Assembly (NCBI GenBank): GCA_036554285.1
Contig: DATBNO010000039.1
Coordinates: forward strand, 62,001 to 126,000
Length of the DNA: 64,000 nt
Source: JADGGM01 sp025449955
GTDB taxonomy: Bacteria > Gemmatimonadota > Gemmatimonadetes > Gemmatimonadales > Gemmatimonadaceae
Direction: 5' to 3'
Below, piece after piece: positions 27,064 through 34,844 of this stretch; the stretch's first letter is position 1; every line of letters begins with the position of its first letter. Made by a program: the position numbers and the translations under genes. The notes beneath the pieces were generated by a model. It saw only the letters and a program-made list of their open reading frames with translations, did no database searches and had not been told where the DNA came from.

Positions 27064-28575
27064 TTGGCCAGCCGGCGATCGCGTTTCACCCGCATCGCGC
27101 CGTTCGTCGCCGTGCTCGTCGCCGGACTGGCGATTCCGCGCGACGCATTCGCGCATCTGGTTCTCGTGTCGAGCGCGCCGCCGGCCGGCTCGACGCTCGA
27201 CGCCGCCCCCGCGGCGATCGGATTGTCGTTCAGCGAGGATCCGCAGCTCGGCGCGACGCACATCGAAGTCGTGAACGCCGCGGGCGCGCGCGTGGACTCG
27301 GGCGCGCCGCGCCTCGTGCAGATTCCCAAACACACGCTCGAGATCGGGCTCACCGGCTCGCTCGCACCCGGCAAGTACGCCGTTCGCTGGCGCAGCACGT
27401 CAGATGATGGACACCCGGTGCACGGCGCGTTCACGTTCACGATCGCCGCGCGTGCCGCGTCGCTTCCTCCTGCCGCGCCGGTCGCCGCGCCTCAGACCCA
27501 CGCGCCCGCCGCATCGGATTCGATGGCCATGGACACGAGCGAGGTCCAAGGGTTCGACGTCGGATCGCCGCTCTACGTGGTGATACGCTGGCTCGGATTC
27601 GTGGCGATGCTTGCGTTAGTCGGGTCGGTCGTGCTGGCGCGATGGATCACACCGCGCGCGGCCGCCGGTCGTCCCGACCTGGCGCGGCGCGTGGGCGTGC
27701 AGGCGGCGACCGTCCTGCGCATGGCGGCAGTGCTGCTCGTGATCCACGCCGCGTGCCGGCTCGCCGCGCAAGTCGCGGCGCTTCGCGGCAATCCGCCGAT
27801 GCCCGTCGACGTGCGCGGGATTCTCACGACGACCGTCTGGGGATGGGCGTGGCTGTTCGAGGTGGCGGGCGCGATGGTGGCGATCGCAGCGGCCGTCAAA
27901 GGCGACGCCGCGCGCTGGCGCATCGCGGGCGTGTCGGCGCTCGTGCTCGCGCTGTCGTTCTCGTTCAGCGGGCACGCGGCTGCCGCGACGCACCTGCGCG
28001 TGCTCGCCGTGTCGTCCGACGCGCTCCACATTCTGGCCGCCGGCTGTTGGTTAGGCACGCTGTTGAGCGTGGCGATCGTGGCCATGCCGGCGTGCCTCGC
28101 GCGGCCGGACGCCGAGCGGGGCGCGGCGGCCGCGGATTTCATCAACGCGTTCTCGCCGGTCGCGTTGGCATCGGCGACGGTGGTCGGGATCACGGGCGTG
28201 GTGGCGGCGTGGCTCCGTCTCGGGAGCTGGCACGCGTTCGCCGACACCGACTACGGACGCACGCTGCTCATCAAGCTTGCGTTGGTCGCGACGGTGCTGT
28301 GCCTCGGCGCGATCAATTGGCGCATCATGCGCCCAGCGTTAGGCACCGACGCCGCGGCCCGGCGGCTCCGCCGGTCCGCGGCGCTCGAGCTCATCGCCGC
28401 GGCGGCCGTGCTCGCCGCGACCGCCGTCCTGGTCGCGTCGAGCCCGCCCGCCGACATGGACATGTCGCGCGCTCAACCCGCGCGCGCGCCGAGCACGGCG
28501 TCGCCATCGCCGGTGCCGGCCGACGCCGATGGAATCGCGATGCGCGCCCGCGTACCGCGCGCCGCGGGCACGTAG
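27064..28575 (+). CDS. Copper resistance CopC-CopD fusion protein
   Basis: About 503 residues. A signal peptide (RRSRFTRIAPFVAVLVAGLA) ends at ...DAFAH, placing His at the mature N-terminus as in CopC copper ligands. The CopC domain (about 30-130) shows LVLVSSAPPAGSTLDAAPAA and GKYAVRWRSTSDDGHPVHGAF. After a Pro/Ala linker, the CopD membrane domain (about 165-470) has about eight helices and FSGHAAAATHLRVLAVSSDA with conserved His. It is predicted to handle or import copper at the inner membrane. TTG 27064 is the assumed start; an upstream CTG is possible. Its last 103 bases overlap the convergent kinase gene. Confidence 0.88.
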   Translation: MASRRSRFTRIAPFVAVLVAGLAIPRDAFAHLVLVSSAPPAGSTLDAAPAAIGLSFSEDPQLGATHIEVVNAAGARVDSGAPRLVQIPKHTLEIGLTGSLAPGKYAVRWRSTSDDGHPVHGAFTFTIAARAASLPPAAPVAAPQTHAPAASDSMAMDTSEVQGFDVGSPLYVVIRWLGFVAMLALVGSVVLARWITPRAAAGRPDLARRVGVQAATVLRMAAVLLVIHAACRLAAQVAALRGNPPMPVDVRGILTTTVWGWAWLFEVAGAMVAIAAAVKGDAARWRIAGVSALVLALSFSFSGHAAAATHLRVLAVSSDALHILAAGCWLGTLLSVAIVAMPACLARPDAERGAAAADFINAFSPVALASATVVGITGVVAAWLRLGSWHAFADTDYGRTLLIKLALVATVLCLGAINWRIMRPALGTDAAARRLRRSAALELIAAAAVLAATAVLVASSPPADMDMSRAQPARAPSTASPSPVPADADGIAMRARVPRAAGT

Positions 28576-29555
28576 GACAGCGACCCGCCCAATTCATTCT
28601 GCACCACCGCCCGCACGATCACGAGACCGCTGCCGCCTTCGGCCTTGGCCGGCATGCCGCGGCCATCGTCGGTCACGTCCAACTCTACCACGTTTGCCAT
28701 CTGGCGAATCGTCACGTCCACCGTGCGCGCGTCGGCGTGCTTGAGCGCATTCGTGATCAACTCGTTGAGCACGATCGCCACCGCGCTCGCACTCCGCGCG
28801 GGCAGCGTGGCGCCGCCGTTCACGTCGCATCGCACCCGATCGCCGGCGCCGAACACGTCGAGCGCGCCGTTCGCCACCGCGCGCGCGAGCGAGGCCAGCT
28901 CCACCTCGCTCGCATGCGGCAACAGCGAATCCTGGAGCGCGGCCATGCTGCGCAACCGCGCGATTGCGACGTCGAGCGCTTCGGGCAGCTCGCGCGGCGG
29001 GACGCGGTGGCGCTCGAGAACGAGCAGCGCCTGTATTGCCGCGAGATTGTTGCGTACGCGATGCTGCAGTTCGCGCAGCAGCAAGGCGGTGGCTTCGGCA
29101 TCGCGTCGCGCACGCTCGTAGAGTCGTCCGTTTTCCGCTGCGAGCTCGGCGAGCGTGGTGCTCAGGCGCGCCATCTCGCGCTCCGCGTGCCGAATGCGGA
29201 CGAGCTCTTCGACGCGATCCGCAACCTCGGCCGCGGGCGTCGATGCACGGAGCCAGACGTCGGGCGCCGCTCCGTTAGGCCGCTGGCGCGGCGACGCCGT
29301 GAGCGCAACGATCGGCAGCATCGGCATTTGGAACCGGGTCTTGAGACGCCGCGCGATCGGAAGCACAATTGAACGTGTGGCCGCGACGATCACCGCATCC
29401 ACGTGCTCGTCCACGGCCTCGACGGCTTCGGTCGTCGACGCATGTGCGACCCGGAAGCCCAACCGCTCGAGTGCACGCGCCAGTGCACGCGCCGCCGATG
29501 CGGCGCGCGCACGCGGATTCGCTGGCGCTACGACGACGATTCGCGTTTCTGACAT
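28473..29555 (-). CDS. HisKA_2-type sensor kinase with N-terminal pseudo-receiver
   Basis: About 360 residues, no membrane segments, so cytosolic. Residues 1-115 look like a receiver fold (TRIVVVAPANPRARAAS start, IVALTASPR segment), but the acidic pocket and phosphoacceptor Asp are not apparent, so it is a pseudo-receiver. A short coiled coil leads to the HisKA_2 dimerisation motif LLLRELQHRVRNNLAAIQAL with phosphoacceptor His165. The ATPase domain has NELITNALKHA and DDGRGMPAKAEGGSGLVIV. HisKA_2 kinases commonly pair with ANTAR regulators, and one is encoded divergently 24 bases away. The 3' end overlaps copCD by 103 bases. Confidence 0.88.
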   Translation of the reverse strand: MSETRIVVVAPANPRARAASAARALARALERLGFRVAHASTTEAVEAVDEHVDAVIVAATRSIVLPIARRLKTRFQMPMLPIVALTASPRQRPNGAAPDVWLRASTPAAEVADRVEELVRIRHAEREMARLSTTLAELAAENGRLYERARRDAEATALLLRELQHRVRNNLAAIQALLVLERHRVPPRELPEALDVAIARLRSMAALQDSLLPHASEVELASLARAVANGALDVFGAGDRVRCDVNGGATLPARSASAVAIVLNELITNALKHADARTVDVTIRQMANVVELDVTDDGRGMPAKAEGGSGLVIVRAVVQNELGGSLSYVPAARGTRARIAIPSASAGTGDGDAVLGARAG

Positions 29556-29579
29556 GTCGGAGCTCGCTAGCCGACCACG

Positions 29580-30326
29580 ATGACCGGCAAAGACGGACTA
29601 CATCGATCCGGGGGTCCGCCTCTTGCAGGCCCCACATCAACTCAAGATGCCACGACGGAGCCACCATTGCCATCGCCGCTACGAATCTTGATTGCTGAGG
29701 ACGAAAGCGTCACCGCGCTGGGCCTCGAGCAAGATCTTCGCTCCCTCGGCCACAGCGTGATCGGCATTGCTGCCGATGGCGTCACCGCGGTTTCCATGGC
29801 GCGCACATTGAGCCCCGACCTTGTGCTGCTCGACGTGCGAATGCCGCACCTAACGGGGCTCGAAGCCGCGGAACGCATCCATCGCGACCGCCCGGTGCCG
29901 ATCATCATTGTCACCGCTTACAGCGATGCCGAGACGCTCGGACAAGCGGCGAGCATGCCGGTGTTTCACTATTTGGTGAAGCCGGTCACCGCTGCCCAAC
30001 TGAGCGCCGCGATCGCGATCGCCGAAGCACGTCACGATGAATGGCTGCGGCAACGAAACGAGTCGGACGACCTGCGCAAACGTCTCGAAGATCGCAAGGT
30101 CATCGAACGCGCTAAGGGAATTCTCATGGAGCGCGATTCGATCACCGAGAGCGCCGCGTACAAGGTGCTGCAGCGCACGAGCCAGAGTCGCAACATGACG
30201 ATGGCCGAGTTGTCGCGCAGCTTGCTCGCGGCGGAAGAGCTCATTCGACCGCCGGCCAGCGCTCCGGCGAGAGGGGAACCGCGCCGTGAGGCGCAGCGTG
30301 AACCGCCGCGCCGCGAGGCGCCGTAA
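29580..30326 (+). CDS. Response regulator with ANTAR RNA-binding domain
   Basis: 248 residues. After a 33-residue unstructured leader, the receiver domain runs about 34-155 with Asp85 (LVLLDVRMP) and Lys near VKPVT. The ANTAR domain (about 160-225) holds RLEDRKVIERAKGILMER and AAYKVLQRTSQSRNMTMAEL. ANTAR regulators bind paired hairpins in nascent RNA and prevent termination. The divergent HisKA_2 kinase is the likely partner, as in EutW/EutV. The C-terminal tail is Arg/Glu/Pro rich. ATG 29580 is the assumed start; a later start would remove the leader. The regulated transcript is unknown. Confidence 0.9.
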   Translation: MTGKDGLHRSGGPPLAGPTSTQDATTEPPLPSPLRILIAEDESVTALGLEQDLRSLGHSVIGIAADGVTAVSMARTLSPDLVLLDVRMPHLTGLEAAERIHRDRPVPIIIVTAYSDAETLGQAASMPVFHYLVKPVTAAQLSAAIAIAEARHDEWLRQRNESDDLRKRLEDRKVIERAKGILMERDSITESAAYKVLQRTSQSRNMTMAELSRSLLAAEELIRPPASAPARGEPRREAQREPPRREAP

Positions 30327-30397
30327 GGCCGCTCCCGTTGCCGGTCGGTCCGCCACGCTCTAGCTTGCGCGCACTCGACCAACGGAGAATCGCACCG

Positions 30398-30889
30398 ATG
30401 TCCGCACCCGCTCCAGCAACCGCCACGCGCACGAGCCCGGTGGTTGGCGATGCCGCACCCGACTTCACCGCTGACTCGACGGCTGGATCGCCAGTCACCT
30501 TGTCGTCGTTCCGCGGCAAGAAGCGCGTGCTGATCGCGTTTTTCCCGCTCGCGTTCACGAGCACCTGCACGGCCGAGCTGTGCGACATGAGCGACGACTT
30601 CGATCAGTTCCTGGACAAGGATGTCGTCATCCTTCCCATCAGTGTCGACTCCGTCCCGACGCTGCGCGAGTTCAAGGCGAAGCACAATATGCGCGTCGAT
30701 TTGGTGAGCGACTTCAAACGCGACATCTCGCGCGCGTACGGCGTGTTGATTCCCGATCGATTCTACTCTGAGCGTGCGTATTTCCTCGTCGGCACCGACG
30801 GGCGCATCGCGTGGCGGCACATCGAGGAGAATCCCGGACAGAAGCGAACGAACGACGAGATCATGACACAGATCGGCGCCACGGCTTAG
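30398..30889 (+). CDS. Peroxiredoxin, AhpE/BCP type
   Basis: Thiol peroxidase of 163 residues reducing hydrogen or organic peroxides. The peroxidatic motif is PLAFTSTC with Cys57; Cys62 follows five residues later (TAELC), the spacing of a BCP-type resolving cysteine. The thioredoxin fold continues with VVILPISVDSVPTLREF and the conserved Arg in the C-terminal half. The start ATG 30398 has AACGGAG upstream; the longer frame to 30338 lacks a family-like N-terminus. No signal peptide, so cytosolic. Trx from trxC could be its reductant. Confidence 0.9.
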   Translation: MSAPAPATATRTSPVVGDAAPDFTADSTAGSPVTLSSFRGKKRVLIAFFPLAFTSTCTAELCDMSDDFDQFLDKDVVILPISVDSVPTLREFKAKHNMRVDLVSDFKRDISRAYGVLIPDRFYSERAYFLVGTDGRIAWRHIEENPGQKRTNDEIMTQIGATA

Positions 30890-31015
30890 CCGCGGCGGCG
30901 ATCGACGCGATGCCTCCAAGAAGAGGCGCACCGGCGCGCGTCGTTAGGCGCAGACTCCGCTGCCGCGCTCGACTCCGACCGACCCGCCGTCCCGGAACTT
31001 GTTGCCGATTTCAGG

Positions 31016-31066
31016 CGGATTCGCTGCCTGCCTGACAGCCAACTGTCGAATCCGCAGGCAGATTCG
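31016..31066 (+). ncRNA. Candidate structured leader (hairpin/pseudoknot) before the NtrB-like kinase gene
   Basis: CGGATTCG (31016-31023) pairs with CGAATCCG (31047-31054), and GACAG (31034-31038) with CTGTC (31043-31047) around a CCAA loop. The bulged CTGCCTGC (31024-31031) is complementary to GCAGGCAG (31054-31061) just downstream, giving an A-B-A'-B' order. It lies in the otherwise gene-free 30890-31145 stretch, 80 bases before the kinase start. A GTTAGGC word sits at 30943. Function unknown. Confidence 0.35.
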
Positions 31067-31145
31067 AGGGGTTATCTTCTTCGGTCATCTTGTCCGCCGA
31101 CGGGTCTTGGGCTTAGCTTAGTTAGTCCTACCCCTTTGAGGATCC

Positions 31146-32783
31146 GTGCCTCGTCAACAGCGTGTGGCGCCGTCGGATGCTCCGGTCGACAAGTCGTGCA
31201 ATGATCTCCTGCTGCTCATCACCTCGCTTGCCGAGCGACTGGCGAGCGGAGCGGCTGCTGCGCTTGCCGACCCACTCGATGACTTGCTCGAGGTGCTCCG
31301 CCAAGGTCTCGACTTGGATGAGTGCGCACTCTGGCGCGTTCCGGAAGACGCGAGCGATGAAGGCGCGGAGCGTCTCGCGCGCGCGCCGGGCGGAACACTC
31401 GAGCTGACGACAGCGGATCTGCCCGCGCCCTACGGCACGACGTTGGGAAGTGTCGCGTCGATCGTGCTCACGTCGCTCGGCCTCACCGACAACGAAGTCG
31501 AGCGCGGCGTGCTCGTCACGTCGCGACGGAACGCGATGTCGGAGCTCGAGCGGACGATGCTCACCGCCGCGGGCTTCCTGGTCGGGTCGGCGCTGGCGGC
31601 GGACGAAAACGCGCGCCGCGCGGCGGAAGCGATGGTGGACCGGACGCGGCAGATCGACGAACAACGGCGCTTCATCGAGCGCATTGTCGATTCGCTGCCC
31701 GTGGGCCTCTACGTCGTGGACCGCGAGTATCGCGTGCACGCCTGGAACCGCAAGCGCGAGACCGGGCTCCAGGGCGTGCTGCGCGAAGAAGCGTTAGGCC
31801 GGACGATCTTCGAGATCCTGCGTCGTCAGCCGGCCGACATGCTGCGCCAGGAGTTCGACGAGGTGTTCCGCACCGGGACGATGAAGCAGTTCGAGATGCA
31901 CTCGAATGCCGCCGGCGAGCTGCGGACCTATCGCGTGTCGAAGATTCCGATGCGCATCAACGATGCGGCTGTGACGCACGTGATCACCATCGGCGAGGAC
32001 ATCACCGAGTGGAAGCGGGCGCACGAGCGCGTGGCCGAAGCGCAGCGCCTCGCAGCGTTAGGCCAACTCTCGGCCGGCGTGATGCACGAGATCAACAATC
32101 CACTGGCGACGATCGCTGCCTGCGCCGAGAGTCTGGCGCTCCAGCTCAACGAGAGCGGCGTGCCCACACCGCTGCACGATTCGATCGCCGAATACACGCA
32201 CATCATCGACCACGAGGTGCACCGCAGCAAGCGCATCGTGGATGGCCTGCTCGATTTCAGCCGGCCGCGCGGCGACGCACGCGAGCCGGTGGACCCGAAC
32301 GAGGTCGTCGAGCACACGCTGTTCCTGCTCAAGCATCACCCGCGCTTCAAGCACGTGAAAGTGGAGGCGTCGTTGGAAGCCGCCGTCGATCCGCCGCTGT
32401 TCGGCAGCCGCGAGCAGTTGGCGCAGGTGCTGATGGCCTTGCTCCTCAACGCGAGCGACGCCATGCAGGGGACGGGCCGCGTCGTGATCCGCAGCCGGAA
32501 CGGCGACGCGCCCGAGTTAGGCGTGGTGATCGAGGTCGAGGATCAGGGCCACGGCATTGCCGGCAGCGAGTTGGGGCGTTTGTTCGAGCCCTTCTACACC
32601 ACCAAGTCGCCGGGCCGGGGCACCGGTCTCGGCTTGTCCATCTGCTACGGCATCGTGGCCGATCACGGGGGGCGCATCGAAGTGGACAGCCAGCTCGGAG
32701 CAGGAAGCACCTTTCGCGTTCACTTGCCGGCGGGCCGGAGCACACCGACGATGGATGGCCAGGGCAGGGGGAAGACGACATGA
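31146..32783 (+). CDS. NtrB-like sensor histidine kinase with PAS domain
   Basis: 545 residues, soluble. The first 170 residues look like a GAF-type sensor (LDECALWRVPED, ERTMLTAAGFLVGSALAADE). A PAS domain follows (about 180-290; IVDSLPVGLYVVDREYRVHAWN), then HisKA with LSAGVMHEINNPLATIAA (phosphoacceptor His) and a HATPase_c domain with LNASDAMQGTG, EDQGHGI and FYTTKSPGRGTGLGLSICYG. These match the NtrB/AtoS kinase group. GTG 31146 has GAGGA upstream. Its stop overlaps the ATG of the NtrC-like regulator (ATGA), so the two form a two-component operon. The signal sensed is unknown. Confidence 0.92.
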   Translation: MPRQQRVAPSDAPVDKSCNDLLLLITSLAERLASGAAAALADPLDDLLEVLRQGLDLDECALWRVPEDASDEGAERLARAPGGTLELTTADLPAPYGTTLGSVASIVLTSLGLTDNEVERGVLVTSRRNAMSELERTMLTAAGFLVGSALAADENARRAAEAMVDRTRQIDEQRRFIERIVDSLPVGLYVVDREYRVHAWNRKRETGLQGVLREEALGRTIFEILRRQPADMLRQEFDEVFRTGTMKQFEMHSNAAGELRTYRVSKIPMRINDAAVTHVITIGEDITEWKRAHERVAEAQRLAALGQLSAGVMHEINNPLATIAACAESLALQLNESGVPTPLHDSIAEYTHIIDHEVHRSKRIVDGLLDFSRPRGDAREPVDPNEVVEHTLFLLKHHPRFKHVKVEASLEAAVDPPLFGSREQLAQVLMALLLNASDAMQGTGRVVIRSRNGDAPELGVVIEVEDQGHGIAGSELGRLFEPFYTTKSPGRGTGLGLSICYGIVADHGGRIEVDSQLGAGSTFRVHLPAGRSTPTMDGQGRGKTT

Positions 32784-34138
32784 GAGGCGACGCGCAGATC
32801 AAAGTGCTGATCGCGGAAGACGAGGCGAATCTCGGCGCGCTACTCGAGAAATTCCTCGTTGGGCGCGGTCACGACGTCCGCACCTTCACCGATGGCCGGT
32901 CGGCGTTGGACGCGCTCCGTGCGGAGTCGTTCGACGTCGCACTGCTCGACATCGTGATGCCGGAGCTGGATGGGCTCGAGGTATTGCGCCAGGTGCGCGA
33001 GGATTCTTCGCCGCCCGAGGTCATCATCATCACGGGCAATGGCACCATCGAGACCGCGATCAGCGCCATGAAACTCGGCGCGTACGACTATCTGAGCAAA
33101 CCGTATCGGATGGCCGAGATCGAAGTGCTCGTGCGACGCGCGTGGGAGAAGCGGCAACTGTCGCTCGAGAATACGCTGTTGCAGTCGCGCCTGGCGCGGG
33201 CCGACTCGGTGCCCGAGGTGGTCACGCAGTACGCGCCGATGCAGGCGGTGCTGGCGTTGGTCGACCGTGTGGCGAAGAGTCCGTCCGCCGTGTTGGTGTC
33301 CGGGGAATCGGGCACGGGCAAGGAGCTCATCGCGCACGCGCTCCATCGGTTGTCGCATCGCGCGGCCGGCCCGTTAGTCGACGTAAACTGCGCGGCGATT
33401 CCCGACGATTCGTTGGAGAGCGAATTGTTCGGGCACGAGCGCGGCGCGTTCGCGGGCGCGGTGACGCGGAAGCTGGGCTTGTTCGAGCTCGCATCGGGCG
33501 GCACCATCTTCATGGATGAAATCGGCGCGCTGGATCAGCGGCTGCAGGGAAAGCTCTTGCGCGCGTTGGAGCTGGGCAGTTTTTATCGTGTCGGCGGCAC
33601 GCAGAAAGTGCACACCGACTTGCGCGTGGTGGCGGCGAGCAATCAGGATTTGGCGCAGCGCGTGGCCGACGGAACTTTTCGCAGCGATCTGTACTATCGC
33701 ATCAACACGATCAGCATCACGCTGCCGCCGCTTCGCGAGCGCGCGGTGGACGTGCCGCTGCTCGCGAGTCATTTTCTGCAGCAGTTCGGTGGCCCGTCGG
33801 CGCCGACCCTGGCGCCGGACGCGCTGGAGGCGATGCAGACGTACCAATGGCCGGGCAACGTCCGCGAGCTGCGCAACGTGATGGAGCGGGCGGTGTTGTT
33901 GGCGACCAACGGCGTGGTGCACGCGTCGGACCTTCCGTTAGGCAGCGGCGCGTCGGGCGGCAGCCGCTCGGGCGAGCCGCTGGTGCCGCTCGACGACGTG
34001 GAGCGGCGGCACATCGAAAGCGTGTTGATCCACGTCAATTGGCACCAGGGGAGAGCGGCGGAGATTCTGGGCATTTCGCCCAAGACGCTGTATCGCAAGA
34101 TTCGCGAATACGGTTTCCATCGCCCGGCCGCAGGATAA
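32780..34138 (+). CDS. NtrC-family response regulator with altered GAFTGA loop
   Basis: 452 residues. Receiver domain 1-120 with Asp57 (VALLDIVMP) and Lys near LSKPYRM; AAA+ domain about 145-380 with Walker A GESGTGKE (175-182), Walker B GGTIFMDEIGALDQR and the arginine-finger region; C-terminal Fis-type HTH (ILGISPKTLYRKIREYGFH). The sigma54-contacting loop reads GAFAGA (222-227) instead of GAFTGA. The Thr in that loop contacts sigma54 in studied activators, so the Ala replacement is notable. ATG 32780 overlaps the kinase stop. It should still oligomerise and bind DNA. Confidence 0.92.
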   Translation: MRGDAQIKVLIAEDEANLGALLEKFLVGRGHDVRTFTDGRSALDALRAESFDVALLDIVMPELDGLEVLRQVREDSSPPEVIIITGNGTIETAISAMKLGAYDYLSKPYRMAEIEVLVRRAWEKRQLSLENTLLQSRLARADSVPEVVTQYAPMQAVLALVDRVAKSPSAVLVSGESGTGKELIAHALHRLSHRAAGPLVDVNCAAIPDDSLESELFGHERGAFAGAVTRKLGLFELASGGTIFMDEIGALDQRLQGKLLRALELGSFYRVGGTQKVHTDLRVVAASNQDLAQRVADGTFRSDLYYRINTISITLPPLRERAVDVPLLASHFLQQFGGPSAPTLAPDALEAMQTYQWPGNVRELRNVMERAVLLATNGVVHASDLPLGSGASGGSRSGEPLVPLDDVERRHIESVLIHVNWHQGRAAEILGISPKTLYRKIREYGFHRPAAG

Positions 34139-34159
34139 GACTCGTGAGCGACGGCAGCA

Positions 34160-34828
34160 ATGAAGATTCTGGTGATCGAGGACGACCCAACCGTTGGACA
34201 ATACGTCAAGCGCGGGCTCGAGGAGCAACGCTGGGGCGTTGACCTCGTGCCCGACGGCGAAGAAGGCGAACAGCGAGCCCATTCGGAGGCATATGACCTT
34301 ATCGTGCTGGATATGCGGCTGCCGGGCCGATCGGGTATGGAAGTGCTGCACAACCTGCGCGCCCGCGGGTTTCAGCGCCCGGTGCTCGTGCTCACGGCGC
34401 AAGACGCGGTAGATGCGAAGGTCCAGGCGCTGCGTGCGGGCGCGGACGACTACGTCACCAAGCCGTTCGCGTTCGAGGAATTCCTGGCGCGCGTCGAGGC
34501 ACTGAGCCGCCGGCCGTTAGCCATCGCGGAGCCGCTGCTCCGTGTGACGGATCTCGAGCTCGACAAGAACACGCGTACCGTGCAGCGCGCGGGTCGCGAT
34601 CTCGAGCTCACGCCCAAGGAATACACGGTGCTCGAGTACCTGATGCGGCACAAAGGCCGCGTGATGAGCCGCACGCTCATCACCGAGTATGCGTGGGGAT
34701 ACCATTTCGATCCCGGAACGAACATCGTGGACGTGGTGATCAACCACCTGCGGAAGAAGGTCGACGCGAACGCCTCGGTGAAGTTGATTCACACCGTGCG
34801 CGGTGTGGGCTACGTGATTCGCGAGTGA
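34160..34828 (+). CDS. OmpR/PhoB-family response regulator
   Basis: 222 residues. Receiver domain with Asp51 (LIVLDMRLPG), conserved Thr/Lys in VLVLTAQD and ADDYVTKPFAFEE, and a winged-helix DNA-binding domain with LTPKEYTVLEYLMRHKGRVM and NIVDVVINHLRKKVD, then HTVRGVGYVIRE. Cytosolic transcription factor. It is followed 16 bases later by a membrane kinase, its likely partner. It lies 21 bases after the NtrC-like gene, so the four signalling genes 31146-36332 may be cotranscribed. Confidence 0.95.
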   Translation: MKILVIEDDPTVGQYVKRGLEEQRWGVDLVPDGEEGEQRAHSEAYDLIVLDMRLPGRSGMEVLHNLRARGFQRPVLVLTAQDAVDAKVQALRAGADDYVTKPFAFEEFLARVEALSRRPLAIAEPLLRVTDLELDKNTRTVQRAGRDLELTPKEYTVLEYLMRHKGRVMSRTLITEYAWGYHFDPGTNIVDVVINHLRKKVDANASVKLIHTVRGVGYVIRE

Positions 34829-34844
34829 TGCGCGGAGGAAGGCG

